Shown here in pieces: positions 39,264 to 49,324 of a stretch of 50,250 bases of DNA. The notes under the pieces were generated by a model. The model had not been told where the DNA came from. It ran no database searches and saw nothing but the letters and a program-made list of their open reading frames with translations. The translations under genes and the position numbers were made by a program. The DNA comes from Nitrospirae bacterium GWC2_57_13. Its GTDB lineage: Bacteria; Nitrospirota; UBA9217. Location: the NCBI GenBank assembly GCA_001805055.1, contig MHDZ01000058.1, positions 2,215 to 52,464 of the forward strand, written 5' to 3'. Numbering within the stretch: position 1 is the stretch's first letter; every line of letters starts with the position of its first letter.

Positions 39264-40064
39264 TCAATTAAAGGTTAAGATGTTTCCCCTGTCAAATTCC
39301 TGAAGCGCTCTGTTGACTCGCTCTTTCCCGCTCTTGAGCCCGGATCGATCCGTTGATTTGTCCATGAAGGGCCGGGCAATGTCATCCCAGGCATCGAACA
39401 GCGCTTTCCCGTCAATGGGGATTCCGAGTGTCCGCGCTTTGACCACGTAGCGATCGCCTTCGAATACAAATTCGCTGCTAAGGTCCCGGTATACGCCATC
39501 GTTCTGTATGTCCCTTTTTAACTGCACGACCCAGGGATGTTCCTTAATCGTTTCGTACGTGAATTTGTCACTTAGTTTTAAAACAGAAAAGTCGAAGCGA
39601 ACCACGCCATCCTGATACGCACCCTTCACGTTCAAGATATCTCTGCCGTTTTTGTACTGCCGCTCTCCCCGCATGAGCGCCTTGTACTCGTCAAGCCACC
39701 AGCGGAACTCTTTCGTTTCATACACCGGGTGGTTCACTCGGATCTGGATAGTAGAATAAAAAGATAAGAGGTGCACGAAATAGATCGAAGGTATCCGATA
39801 CCGGCCATCGGTGTCCGTGGCCGCCAGTCTGGTACGGGCTGTCGAACCGATATCTCCTCCGACCGATGCCATTGCCTTGTGATATGTCAACTCGATGACC
39901 GCGTTCGCGACTGGCCTGCCCGTCGTCTGATCGATCAACTGACCCTCAAATGACGGGATGATCCTGAGTGGCGGGCCGCATCCGGAAAGCAGAAACACAG
40001 CACAGAAGCACGCTGCCCCAGATATATTGATTAGTATTGTATGACGCATGAGTCGGGCAATCAT
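39264..40064 (-). CDS. Lipoprotein with carboxypeptidase-regulatory-like domain
   Basis: The 266 residues show a lipobox (FLLSGC). FEGQLIDQTTGRPVANAVIEL and ATDTDGRYRIPSIYF are the typical beta strands of a carboxypeptidase-regulatory-like or peptidase-associated domain. A helical C-terminal part follows (GKALFDAWDDIARPFMDKSTDRS). Such domains sit on surface lipoproteins and may bind protein or sugar. The start ATG at 40064 has only a weak GGGG ribosome site; a second Met is five codons in. Confidence 0.7.
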   Translation of the reverse strand: MIARLMRHTILINISGAACFCAVFLLSGCGPPLRIIPSFEGQLIDQTTGRPVANAVIELTYHKAMASVGGDIGSTARTRLAATDTDGRYRIPSIYFVHLLSFYSTIQIRVNHPVYETKEFRWWLDEYKALMRGERQYKNGRDILNVKGAYQDGVVRFDFSVLKLSDKFTYETIKEHPWVVQLKRDIQNDGVYRDLSSEFVFEGDRYVVKARTLGIPIDGKALFDAWDDIARPFMDKSTDRSGLKSGKERVNRALQEFDRGNILTFN

Positions 40065-40208
40065 AGTTTGAACCCCGTGCCGATTTCACTAGTTTTGAGT
40101 ATACGGGAAACAGAGATTCAGCACAAATATTTATATTTCGTCTCAATGCTATCTTGATCTTCGTGCTTGAAAAGGTGCTTGGTTGCAAAGAGTATTGCAC
40201 GCATAACC

Positions 40209-40255
40209 ATCGTCGGCCTGCCCCTCGCCAGAAAGGTAAGAGGCTGGCCGACGAT
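40209..40255. repeat. Perfect 10-bp inverted repeat after the deacetylase gene
   Basis: ATCGTCGGCC and GGCCGACGAT pair around a 27-base loop that itself has CCTCT/AGAGG-type partners. It fills the centre of the 207-base spacer downstream of the deacetylase-like gene. No U-run follows on the minus strand. Confidence 0.5.
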
Positions 40256-40271
40256 CACGCAGGTCATATTT

Positions 40272-42185
40272 TTATGGATTGATTGGTTTTTCCGGCAGCA
40301 GCCCCGCCCCGAGTATCTCCGAAACGGTCCTGCTGTGCTCTCCGAGCGGGTCGCGCTCGTGCAGGAAGTCCATGAATTTTATCATGGCATCCGACTGGAG
40401 CGCGACGCTGTGGGTCACCGCGCCGTACACGCCCCACGGCATCTTAGCGAACATCTGAGCAGCGCCGGCCGCCTGGTCGTCGTTCATGACAGTAGCATGG
40501 GCAAGCCACTTCCTGACAATCCCGTTCACCGGGCCGATGGAAGCATAATCATTTCTGCCCTTCTCAGGATTGAAGTCCGGCAATGGCATGTTCGGTGCGC
40601 CGAAATTCGCATAGCCGGAGCAGGTGTCGAACACGATATGCGGCGGCATCTCGTTCTTGTCCTTCTCGTCGTTCATGCATCCGGAATGAACCTCCGGGTC
40701 CAGACCCGCGAGCACAAATTGGTAATCGAAGAGATTGCCGAGGTAGGGCTCATTTTTTCCCATACTGTCCCGGATAACCATGGCTTCGAACGGAGGAAGG
40801 TACGTGTAGCCGTCCCAGGTGCCGGGATGCCAGACGCCGTGGTGATGGCCCGCTATCTCATGGCCTTGCTTCTTCCAGAGCTCCAGTTCCATAGCCCGCG
40901 TGCGGTCGCTCTTGATGAATTCCGTCCACGGGGGGGTGAACATGAGGGTGAGCTTCATATGATAATCATTCGCCTTTTCCACCAGCCGTTTCAGGGCCTC
41001 GTAATTAACGCCGAGATCCCGTACCACCGGCTCATTGTGAACGGCCAGAAAGTAGGACGGTGCCGTGTTCCTGGCCTCGAAGATTGCCGCAAGCTCCATA
41101 GGCGTGACGAATTTCACCTTTGCGCCGTTCGCCACCCTGTGCTGCATAACGTCCATGATTGCGGTAAGCCCTCTTCCTTCTCCTTCAAGGGGCTTTCCTG
41201 TTGCCGCCATGTTGAAGTCGTTCCACACGCCGTTTGAGTGAGTCGTAAAGCCGAAGAAGTAGACCTTCCTTGGGTCAGGGTCTGCTGCGCGCGCCTGGAG
41301 GGTCCGGTCGAGCCGTTCAGCGGCCTCTTCCGGCGTTTCGCACCGCGGCGTGCTCCCCTGGCAATGGCCGGTGATGCTGCCGTTCATATCGAGCTTGGTC
41401 ATCTGGACGCCGTCGGGATACACGGCCCGATAAACGAAGGGGGAGGCGTAGAGATTGTTGATGCCCGTGGGCTCGTCCTTCATGTGTCCGTCATGGTCCT
41501 CGAAGGATATCCGGTACCCGAGGGCAAAGGCAACGTGGTCGATCACATACTCTGCATAGGCGTCGCCCAGTCCCTGACGCTCTATTTTCCATCCGCCCGT
41601 GAACGTTTTCCCGTTGTTCACCGCGCGGTCACCAAGGCGCGCGTGGGCCGCGAAAAAGTCGAGGTCCTTGAATTTCCGTTCAACTCCCTCTTCGGTATGC
41701 GGACTGTCGTACCAGCCGAAGTTTATCCCCGAATACATGATCGCGTGACCCTGGATTCCGAACTCGTTCCCGAGCGCCAGGTAGTTGTACTTGTCGAAGG
41801 CCTTTCCACCGTAGAAGGGGTGTGCATATGTCTGCCACCATTCACCGGTGGGCTCGATAAAGAGCTTCGGCTTCTGACCGGCTGAATCGGAGTAATTCAG
41901 CAGTATCCGGTAGATCAGATCATTCCCGGCCACATCCAGGGCATACGAGGGCTTTGCAACCATGCCCGGAGGCGGGAGCTTGGCCGTTTGATATTCGACG
42001 GACGCCAGGCAGAGGGCATCTCCCTCAGGGCAGGTCCTGTCCCCTTCCACATGGTTCATAATGACGACATAGACGGGTTCCTGCGCGGGCGCAAATGCGG
42101 CATCATCGGCAATTGCGATCCCGGCGGAAAACAACGCAAGAAAACAGAGTACAGCTGTCTTGCTCATATTTTCAATACTGTTCAT
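40272..42185 (-). CDS. Exported NodB-like polysaccharide deacetylase family protein
   Basis: ATG 42185 follows a strong AAGGAGGCATTA site and gives 637 residues with a signal peptide (to about 26). The N-terminal half begins VYVVIMNHVEGD, resembling the first NodB strand. The C-terminal half has AVHNEPVVRD, LVEKANDYHMKLTLMFTPPW and GHEIAGHHHGVWH, where the HxxxH-like His cluster would bind metal. The fold is a diverged NodB/CE4-type (beta/alpha) barrel, perhaps duplicated. The frameshifted gene at 46896 matches this C-terminal part. It may de-acetylate or otherwise alter a polysaccharide, but the key motifs are loose. The long plus-strand ORF over it is a shadow. Confidence 0.65.
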   Translation of the reverse strand: MNSIENMSKTAVLCFLALFSAGIAIADDAAFAPAQEPVYVVIMNHVEGDRTCPEGDALCLASVEYQTAKLPPPGMVAKPSYALDVAGNDLIYRILLNYSDSAGQKPKLFIEPTGEWWQTYAHPFYGGKAFDKYNYLALGNEFGIQGHAIMYSGINFGWYDSPHTEEGVERKFKDLDFFAAHARLGDRAVNNGKTFTGGWKIERQGLGDAYAEYVIDHVAFALGYRISFEDHDGHMKDEPTGINNLYASPFVYRAVYPDGVQMTKLDMNGSITGHCQGSTPRCETPEEAAERLDRTLQARAADPDPRKVYFFGFTTHSNGVWNDFNMAATGKPLEGEGRGLTAIMDVMQHRVANGAKVKFVTPMELAAIFEARNTAPSYFLAVHNEPVVRDLGVNYEALKRLVEKANDYHMKLTLMFTPPWTEFIKSDRTRAMELELWKKQGHEIAGHHHGVWHPGTWDGYTYLPPFEAMVIRDSMGKNEPYLGNLFDYQFVLAGLDPEVHSGCMNDEKDKNEMPPHIVFDTCSGYANFGAPNMPLPDFNPEKGRNDYASIGPVNGIVRKWLAHATVMNDDQAAGAAQMFAKMPWGVYGAVTHSVALQSDAMIKFMDFLHERDPLGEHSRTVSEILGAGLLPEKPINP

Positions 42186-42362
42186 TAATGCCTCCTTATA
42201 TTGAATTTCTGTCGACATAGCATAGCTTGTTTGCATTGCAAACAGTGAGTCATGCTCTCCCCCCCTGATCGTCCACCCCCTTTCTTGGGAGGGCATGTCC
42301 TTCCTGTTCTTAAAATACCGCATACTGGCAGCGGCGCACGCCGATCCCGGCCGCCCTGTCGT

Positions 42363-45143
42363 CTATTGCGTTTCGTAGACGTAAATCCCGGCATTCCCCG
42401 TCCCGATGCCCTGACCGGCGCTCTGGCCGGAGTAAATTCTATTTCCGAAAACTTCGAGCGACGGCCGTATCTCCCCGCCGTCCTTACCCCACAGCGTTTC
42501 CTTTACCTGTTCTCCGAGAAGCAGATTAAAATCGTTGTCGAAAATCTTGATCATTGCCCGGTGCTTCCCATCGACCGTATTCGGGATGCCTACGGTCTGC
42601 TTATAGGTAATGTAAAAATAGTTGCCGTCGGCTTCAAGACCGGTAATGTAATTCTCCCGGTCGTCGGGCTCTGCCGAGATGGTGCGGACATCCGTCTGGG
42701 GATCGAAGGACCAGTCCTGATTCATTCTGACAAGAATGATATCCGAGAGAGCGCCGTCATCAGTTTCCTCTCGTACCACCTGGTCGGGAGGAAACGTGGT
42801 TGCAAGGGCCATATAGATGCTGTTGTTCCGGAAGAGAAGACTGGCCACCCGTCCGCGGCCATCGGCTGCGTCGGAGAGATCAAGATGGCGCTCCGACCGC
42901 AGGGTGAGCGTGTCCTTGTCGAATTCCCTGACATGGTAAACGGTTTCTCCTTCCGGGGAAATGGAGTTGTCAAATCGCGTTACGACAAAGACGCTGTTCG
43001 GGCCGATGAGCGGCGCAGGGTCGTCAAGAAGCTCCTGACCGTCCGGAGAATCCGTCATGGGTATGCTGGCAGCAATCAGGGTCGCGTTGGCCGCGAACGA
43101 CGTGCAATCGTCATTCAGCGCGCACGTTGTGGCCCAGAGATACGTCTCGGCAGCATCAGGAGAAATTGTTTTGTGCGTCTCGAAAAAGGCATAGAGGTTC
43201 TGCCCGTCGGACGCCGCTCTGATATCCGTCGGCCCCCCGTATTCTTCCGTTGTCTTGAACAACGTTTTTTGTGCAATAAGCGTTTCAAGCTGGTTGTCAT
43301 AGATCTTCATGTGGAACCGTCGATTGTTGCCATCCGAAATGTTTCCAAGATATACGACATAGATCTTTTCGGCCGTGGCCACGATTTCCGGTCTGGCCGA
43401 ACCGCCCTCCGCGTCCGTGGTGAGCGCAATTGTTTTCAATGGAATAAGGAGGGGCGATTCTACGATCACAGGACTATCACCCAGGTCCACCATCACTGAG
43501 CCGTTTGATATAGTGAGCATGCTTGTGCTAAATGCCGTCGAATAATCCGTAACTTCGACCCCGGCTGAAAACTTCGGAACTGCCTCAGTGATGACTGCCG
43601 CCGTGCCTTGCAGCCCTGAGAGGGAGACTTGCATGGTCTTGCCCGGCGTATAGGAGGGATCATTGAAATAATCCCACCATGCAACGTAGACGGGCGCGCC
43701 TTGTTTGATAAATTTGAAAATATACACGTCGCCGCTATCCCGGATCGTCTCGTTGTTCTCCCAGTCCGAGCCTTCGAGCATCTCGGTCATCTTCTTGTAG
43801 GTATAATACCCGAGCTTTTTCACTCCCAAGCCAAGATCGTACGGAGCGCCTCCTGCAGGGTCCCAGCCGTCGTAGATCAGCCCAGTGTAGTCGAAGTATC
43901 CTCCGCCATAGTGAAGTCCTTCCATGAGGCCGTAGGCGGGAAAGATCTTTTTCACGCCGAAGGAAAGAGGATAGACGAAGCGCTTAAAATAATCCAATGC
44001 CTGCTGCCTCTCTGTCTGAAGTGGATAATCCGGAAGCGGACCGACTGGCGCAGGATCTCCGCTGTAGGATCCCATCTCGGTTATCCAGATCGGTATGGGT
44101 GGAAATCCATCAGCGTTGAGGACAGCGCGGATTTGGTTATATACTTCCTTGGCGTCCCGGTAATCACCGGTCGAGTTCCCGTACCAGTGGAAGTCCATGA
44201 TGTCCACATACTTTCCACCGAGGGCATCGAGAATGGGCTTGTAATGCAGATCAAAATTCAAAAGATAGTCAGCAACCGGTGGCATGCCCGGCACGCCGCC
44301 GATCAGGACCAAGCAGTCGGGACACGCCGCCTTGATCGCTGTATACGTTATTCTCTGTAAGTCTGCAAAACCGCTTTTTGCAGTATTCGGTTCGTTCCAC
44401 ACCATCCAATGTTTGATAGGGTTGGTCAGTCCCGGCATGTCCGTGATACCGTCACCATCGTAGCGCTCCACAGTGGCCTTTACGAAGGCGACATATTTCT
44501 GCTCATCTACGGGGAGATACGAGTTCGGTAGGCAATAGCTGTCGTTAATCGGCCCCAGTGGGGAAATATTTGCAAGAACCTTCATCTCATTGGGAATTCT
44601 GCTCCACTGGCTGTCATAGAGCGTAAAGTCATACTCCTGGCTGGAGAGGTCAGGCTGGATCAGGAACCAGAATGCGTAGATACCGTCTCTCGCCCATTTG
44701 ACGCCGATGTTCTGCGCGTCGCCGTATCCGTTGCCGGTATATCCTGGTTTGGCAACACCGGCGGGATGGAATCCGAAGGGGCTTTCGAGTATGAGGTCTC
44801 TTACCGTCAGCGTAGTGCTTCCGGCAATATTTCCCGATGCCGCCGTGATAGTGGTCAGGCCTGCGGCAACAGCCGTCGCCAGACCCGCGCTGTCGATTAC
44901 CGCAATCTCGATATCTGATGACGCCCAGGTTGCTGATAAAGTCAAATCCTGCGTACTATCGTCCGAGTAGGTTCCCATTGCCGTAAATTGGCGTGTCGTT
45001 CCGATATTAATGCTCGGGTCAGCGGGTGACACTGTAATCGAAATCAAAAAGACAGAAGTAGAGCCGCCGCCACTGCCACCGCAGCCTAATAGAAAGGCAA
45101 AAAGCAATAAAGGGCAGATTATAATACTTGCCAAGCGGTTCAT
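42363..45143 (-). CDS. Lipoprotein glycosidase with BIG2 and C-terminal propeller (paralogue 3)
   Basis: The largest family member, 926 residues. A lipobox (FAFLLGC) is followed by an Ig-like group 2 domain (ITVSPADPSINIGTTRQFTA, LTTITAASGN). Then comes the shared barrel: FGFHPAG, NIGVKWARDGIY, TVERYDGDGITDMPG and HWMVWNEP with E251 as acid/base candidate. IMDFHWYG and IWITEMGSY supply E356 as nucleophile candidate. After the shared beta-domain (DSPVIVES) about 330 residues form a propeller-like domain (ARPEIVATAEKIYVVYLGN, IRAASDGQNLYAFFE, PENYITGLEADGNYFY-like repeats). Only this member has that extra domain. Its start overlaps the upstream paralogue's stop as ATGA. Confidence 0.75.
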   Translation of the reverse strand: MNRLASIIICPLLLFAFLLGCGGSGGGSTSVFLISITVSPADPSINIGTTRQFTAMGTYSDDSTQDLTLSATWASSDIEIAVIDSAGLATAVAAGLTTITAASGNIAGSTTLTVRDLILESPFGFHPAGVAKPGYTGNGYGDAQNIGVKWARDGIYAFWFLIQPDLSSQEYDFTLYDSQWSRIPNEMKVLANISPLGPINDSYCLPNSYLPVDEQKYVAFVKATVERYDGDGITDMPGLTNPIKHWMVWNEPNTAKSGFADLQRITYTAIKAACPDCLVLIGGVPGMPPVADYLLNFDLHYKPILDALGGKYVDIMDFHWYGNSTGDYRDAKEVYNQIRAVLNADGFPPIPIWITEMGSYSGDPAPVGPLPDYPLQTERQQALDYFKRFVYPLSFGVKKIFPAYGLMEGLHYGGGYFDYTGLIYDGWDPAGGAPYDLGLGVKKLGYYTYKKMTEMLEGSDWENNETIRDSGDVYIFKFIKQGAPVYVAWWDYFNDPSYTPGKTMQVSLSGLQGTAAVITEAVPKFSAGVEVTDYSTAFSTSMLTISNGSVMVDLGDSPVIVESPLLIPLKTIALTTDAEGGSARPEIVATAEKIYVVYLGNISDGNNRRFHMKIYDNQLETLIAQKTLFKTTEEYGGPTDIRAASDGQNLYAFFETHKTISPDAAETYLWATTCALNDDCTSFAANATLIAASIPMTDSPDGQELLDDPAPLIGPNSVFVVTRFDNSISPEGETVYHVREFDKDTLTLRSERHLDLSDAADGRGRVASLLFRNNSIYMALATTFPPDQVVREETDDGALSDIILVRMNQDWSFDPQTDVRTISAEPDDRENYITGLEADGNYFYITYKQTVGIPNTVDGKHRAMIKIFDNDFNLLLGEQVKETLWGKDGGEIRPSLEVFGNRIYSGQSAGQGIGTGNAGIYVYETQ

Positions 45144-46810
45144 TGAAGCACCTCCACGAACACGGGATTTTCGCCAAGCCTCAGCGTTACCGAGCCGTTT
45201 GATACGGCGAGCTCCTCCGTATGAAAAGCCGTTGTATAATCCGCAACGTCAAGTCCGGAATTTCCAAGCGGTACGGCCTCAGTGAGCTTGACCGCGCTGC
45301 CCGTAATACCGTAAATTATGGCTTGCTTCGTGCTGCCCGGAATGTATAAAGGATTATCGTAATAATCCCACCATGCGACATAGACCGGCCTGCCGTTCTT
45401 CATGAGCTTGAAGACCTTTACGTCATTCGACTCCTGAATTGTCTGCATCCCGCCCCAGTCGCTCCCCTCGATCAGTTCAGCCATTTTTTTGTACGCATAA
45501 TAGGCCAGCTTCTTGTGGGACAGACCGTCGGCATTGAGCGGATTATGAATAAGGCCGGTGTGCGCAAAGATCACGTTGTCGGCATAATGACTATACTCGC
45601 TCGTTGTAGTCCAGAAGACTTTCTTCTGGCCCTTGCTCAAGCTGTATAAATACATCCTGACCACGTAGCCTGCCTGGTCCCGCTCCATGTCCAGAGTCCC
45701 CGCCATGCCCGATTCAGCCGAGATAATGTTCGAGCCGTTAAAGCCGGCCCGGCCAACGATGCTCTTTATCTTTGCAATGTAGTCGCCGTTTCTTACGTAG
45801 TCTTCACCTTTGGTCACATAGCTGGGAGGATTCGTCATGCTCCATGTGTGGTAGTCAAACCCGATATCGGTGATGCCTTTTCCCTGGAGATAGCCGAGCA
45901 CGGTAGCAAAATAATTCTGCTCCGGTATCATGTCCTCGAGAATGGGCACAGGCATGTACAGAACACAGTCGCTGCACGCCGCTTTCATCGACGAATAAAT
46001 CGTCTCGAATATTTCGGCATACTGGTCCGGATGATTGCGCCAGTAATCGTGGGTCACATCACCCAGTTCGTGCACGAACTGATAATTCTTGATGCGGATC
46101 GGTGTTGAACAGGGTGCGTCGTTTACGCCGTCGCCATCGTACCGCTCGACCCATGCTTTGATGAAATTCCCGTAATCAGCCACATGGTTGTCCGGGTATT
46201 CATCGGTGAAATCAAGTTTCCCCTCGACCCAGTAAGTTCCATAGAGAGCATTGATGGGCCTTATCGCATAGATCAGATTCTGGCCGTTTGTATAAAGATT
46301 GCATAGCCCTCCGTCCCTACTCGAAAAATCGTACACGCCCTGGACTTTCTCCACTCCCCCCCAGTCGAAGCCTTCCTGTCCTCCCCTGAGCCAGTGCGTG
46401 TTGAGGTCAGAGTAATACGTGAACTTATCCGGCGGAACGTCCAGAAATCCGAATGGGCTTTCGAGCGCGGCATCCCTGATCGTCAGCGAAGCGATGCCCG
46501 AGACGCTTCCCGATACCGCCGTGATCGTGGTCGAGCCTGCGGCAACAGGCGTGACCAGACCTGCGCTGTCGACGGTCGCAATTGCAGTATCCGAGGACGT
46601 CCAGGTTGCAGACGTGGTCAGGTCCTTAGTGCTGTTGTCCGAATAGGTCCCTGTTGCGCTGAACTGCTGTGTTGTCCCCAGGGTAATGTTCGGGTTTACA
46701 GGTGCTACTGAAATAGAAACCAGAGCAGGGGACGAGTCCCCGCCCCCACTGCATGAGCCAAGCATGGCGGCCAACAGGACCGCGACCGGCAAACCGGATA
46801 ATATCTTCAT
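45140..46810 (-). CDS. Lipoprotein glycosidase-like protein with BIG2 domain (paralogue 4)
   Basis: A lipobox (AAMLGSC) and BIG2 domain (VSISVAPVNPNITLGTTQQF) precede a diverged barrel. WVERYDGDGVNDAP is kept, but the acid/base motif reads NYQFVHELG, with His where the relatives have Asn (E248 remains). IISAESGM supplies E366 at the nucleophile position. SHKKLAYYAYKKMAELIEGSDW and the end ENPVFVEVLQ match paralogue 5 closely. The 556-residue protein may have altered specificity or weak activity. The start has GGAGG nine bases upstream; the stop overlaps paralogue 3. Confidence 0.72.
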   Translation of the reverse strand: MKILSGLPVAVLLAAMLGSCSGGGDSSPALVSISVAPVNPNITLGTTQQFSATGTYSDNSTKDLTTSATWTSSDTAIATVDSAGLVTPVAAGSTTITAVSGSVSGIASLTIRDAALESPFGFLDVPPDKFTYYSDLNTHWLRGGQEGFDWGGVEKVQGVYDFSSRDGGLCNLYTNGQNLIYAIRPINALYGTYWVEGKLDFTDEYPDNHVADYGNFIKAWVERYDGDGVNDAPCSTPIRIKNYQFVHELGDVTHDYWRNHPDQYAEIFETIYSSMKAACSDCVLYMPVPILEDMIPEQNYFATVLGYLQGKGITDIGFDYHTWSMTNPPSYVTKGEDYVRNGDYIAKIKSIVGRAGFNGSNIISAESGMAGTLDMERDQAGYVVRMYLYSLSKGQKKVFWTTTSEYSHYADNVIFAHTGLIHNPLNADGLSHKKLAYYAYKKMAELIEGSDWGGMQTIQESNDVKVFKLMKNGRPVYVAWWDYYDNPLYIPGSTKQAIIYGITGSAVKLTEAVPLGNSGLDVADYTTAFHTEELAVSNGSVTLRLGENPVFVEVLQ

Positions 46811-46895
46811 AGGTTGAGCCTCCTTGTTTACATGCGAATATATTTTCTGTCATTTTACGAAAGCCCTGAACTTGTACACTCTCGTCGAAGCGATA

Positions 46896-47818
46896 TTATT
46901 GGAGATATTCCAACGATATTTCTTTCATCGTCTTCACACTACTTCCATTTTTCTTGATGAAATCGAACCATTGGAGGTATGTATCTTTTTCCAGAAAGTA
47001 ATCGAATTCATGCCACACGATGCCGAAGACTTCGTCATCCGCCATGGTTCTATACTGTTCCTGAAGAACGGGCAGCGCCTCTTCCAGTGATATATCCATA
47101 CCCGTTGTGAAACCTCGTGTCGTCAACTGCAGCAGGTCCCTTTCAATGTCGCGAATGATCGGCCGACTGTAAATCGGCTTCAGGCTTCTCACAGACCCTA
47201 ATTGGGGATACGAATTATCAGCGTTGCCTTCTCCGTAGACAAGGGTAGGGGAAGTCATGTGTGAAGGGAAGTCGCCGGGAAGGCCTCCTATTGTGGAACT
47301 GATGACATTGTCGGGCGAAGCTAATGCATTCACATATGAAAAGCCGTCGTTTACCGGTCCGAGATACAGGGGATAATTTACAACATCGGATTCATTGGAA
47401 TAGCCATCCCAGTCTATGTGTGTTACCGGATGATGTTGAAATCCGATCTCATGCCCCTGCGTCCTCCATTGCCTTGCTAAATCCAGGCGTGCACTGTCGC
47501 TCGCGATAAATTTCCCCCATTGAGGAGTGAAGGCGAGTGTTAACTTAAACTCATATTCGTTCGCTTTCTCGACTAATTCAACCACAGTCGGCCAGAAATA
47601 TTCCTGCCACCCTTGAGAACAAACGTCGGCAGTTAACCCTGGGGAAGATTATCGGCAACCTTGCATGCCTTATACCCCGCTTCGAGATGAATCATGATAA
47701 AGGTGCGTTTCGCGCCTGGTGCATTATCTGTTGGAGCCGATTCATGCCCCGTGCATGCCGACAGAACGATCGCGGTTAAAACAGATAATGCAGCGATTCG
47801 GACCATGGCTGTTCTCAT
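46896..47818 (-). pseudogene. NodB-like lipoprotein gene broken by one frameshift
   Basis: Two ORFs make one protein. The first (47818-47633) has a lipoprotein leader (AIVLSACTG) and RTFIMIHLEAGYKACKVAD. The second (frame shifted, to 46896) continues LTADVCSQGWQEYFWPTVVELVEKANEYEFKLTLAFTPQW, then QGHEIGFQHHPVTH and a long C-terminal helix region. It matches the C-terminal domain of the deacetylase-like protein at 40272. A one-base slip in CCCCAGGG near 47638 rejoins the frames. It may be a recent mutation or a sequencing error in a homopolymer. The start overlaps paralogue 5's stop as ATGA. Confidence 0.7.
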
Positions 47819-49269
47819 TGCAACAACTCCACGAATACGGGATTTTCACCAAGGTTCAATGTTGTCGTACCGTTTGATATGCCGAGCGTCTCCGTACGAA
47901 ATGCAGTCGTATAATCCGTTACTTCCTCCCCCGACGAAAACATCGGTATTGCTTCTGTTATCACGGCTGCTGAACCCTGCACTTCCGTGATTTCGACCTG
48001 TTTTGTCATGCCCGATGTGTAGGCCGGATCATTCAAATAATCCCACCAGGCAACATACACGGAACGTCCATTTCTCGTGAGTTTGTAGATATGAGCATCT
48101 CCTGATTCCTGTACGATCTGAATACTCTTCCATTCGCTGCCTTCCAGCATCTCGACCATCTTTTTGTATGTATAGTAGGCAAGCTTCTTGTGGGATTGGC
48201 CGTCGTTCAGCGGATTGTTGATGAGGCCCACGTGGTCGAAATAGCCGTTGACGATGCCGCCGGCACTGTGTTCCTCGAAGATCTGCGCCCAGAAGATTTT
48301 GTCGATCCCTGCGGTCAGGGCATAGATGTATCTTTTCATGATTGCCGCGGCATGATAGGCCTCGGTATGGTTCGTATAGCCTTCCGGCGTATCGCTGTAA
48401 TCGGACATTTCGGTAATATAGAACGGCACGCTGGTGTACCCGATTGCGTCAAGTTCGCTGCGGATATTGGAAGCGAATGCCCTCATTTCGTAGGTCCCGG
48501 CGGGAAGAGATATTGCAGCGTAATCGTCGTCGCCTAAAAACTGTCCGGACCAGTGAAAGTCGAAGATATCGAAATATTGATCCCCAGGGTTATCCTTAAT
48601 TCTGTCCAATTCCGCCAGAACGGGTTTATAAAAACGGTAGAATCCAGCTGGGGTGGCCACGCCTCCTATGGCCACTTTCATATCCGGAGCAGCCTGCTTG
48701 ACGGCTTGATAAGATTTTTTGAGAAGGAGGGCGTAATTCTCCGGCGTATCCTGCCAGAATGCAATGCCGTCAAGCTCGTTTTCGATCTGAACGACGTCAA
48801 TCCTGGGGGAGCCCGGCGCGTCGTCAATTCCGTCTCCGTCGTATCGCTCAACGGCATTTTGCAGAAATTGCAGATACCAGTCCATGTGCTTTGGAAGTGT
48901 GCCGGTTCCGAGTGGTGTCCCCTCCAGTCTGTTCTGTGCCCCGACAACTACGAAGAGGTTGGCCCCTGCGGCATATCCGGCGCCCAGCACCTTGTCGGAC
49001 GCAGTCCAGTCATAAACGCCTTTTTCTTTTTCGATCACGTCCCAGATCAGACTCCCATACGCTGAAATCCTTGCGGTCTTCGCGCCGATATCAAGGATGG
49101 CGCTGGCTTCGTCAATATCAGGGTTCGTGAACCTCACATCGTGCATTGCGAAGGGCGAGTTTTCTGTGGCAGGCTTGGATGAGCCGCTGCTGCTGCCGTG
49201 TTTACATCCCGCCATGATAATCGTTATGATAAAAGATAATGTGACGATTCCGAATGCGGTTGACTTCAT
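47815..49269 (-). CDS. Lipoprotein putative clan GH-A glycosidase (paralogue 5)
   Basis: ATG 49269 has GAGAGAGGCGCTGCA upstream; the ORF-track start at 49308 is 13 residues too long. The 484 residues have a lipobox (IIMAGC) and no BIG2 domain. AVERYDGDGIDDAPG, VVQIENELDG (E165), IFDFHWSG and FYITEMSDYS (E287) give the two candidate catalytic Glu residues. KLAYYTYKKMVEMLEGSEWKSIQ and the end ENPVFVELLQ complete the family pattern. Its 3' end is recognisably similar to paralogue 4 at DNA level, which points to fairly recent duplication. The next gene starts within its stop. Confidence 0.73.
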   Translation of the reverse strand: MKSTAFGIVTLSFIITIIMAGCKHGSSSGSSKPATENSPFAMHDVRFTNPDIDEASAILDIGAKTARISAYGSLIWDVIEKEKGVYDWTASDKVLGAGYAAGANLFVVVGAQNRLEGTPLGTGTLPKHMDWYLQFLQNAVERYDGDGIDDAPGSPRIDVVQIENELDGIAFWQDTPENYALLLKKSYQAVKQAAPDMKVAIGGVATPAGFYRFYKPVLAELDRIKDNPGDQYFDIFDFHWSGQFLGDDDYAAISLPAGTYEMRAFASNIRSELDAIGYTSVPFYITEMSDYSDTPEGYTNHTEAYHAAAIMKRYIYALTAGIDKIFWAQIFEEHSAGGIVNGYFDHVGLINNPLNDGQSHKKLAYYTYKKMVEMLEGSEWKSIQIVQESGDAHIYKLTRNGRSVYVAWWDYLNDPAYTSGMTKQVEITEVQGSAAVITEAIPMFSSGEEVTDYTTAFRTETLGISNGTTTLNLGENPVFVELLQ

Positions 49270-49324
49270 TGCAGCGCCTCTCTCACCTCCCGTGACTTGC
49301 TCATCCACGAATACTGCATCGCAG

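Noticed and set aside
40167-41237. Plus-strand ORFs (40167-41237, 41238-41885, 42252-43499) over the deacetylase and glycosidase genes
   Set aside because: They lie opposite well-supported exported proteins and show no domain or signal sequence.
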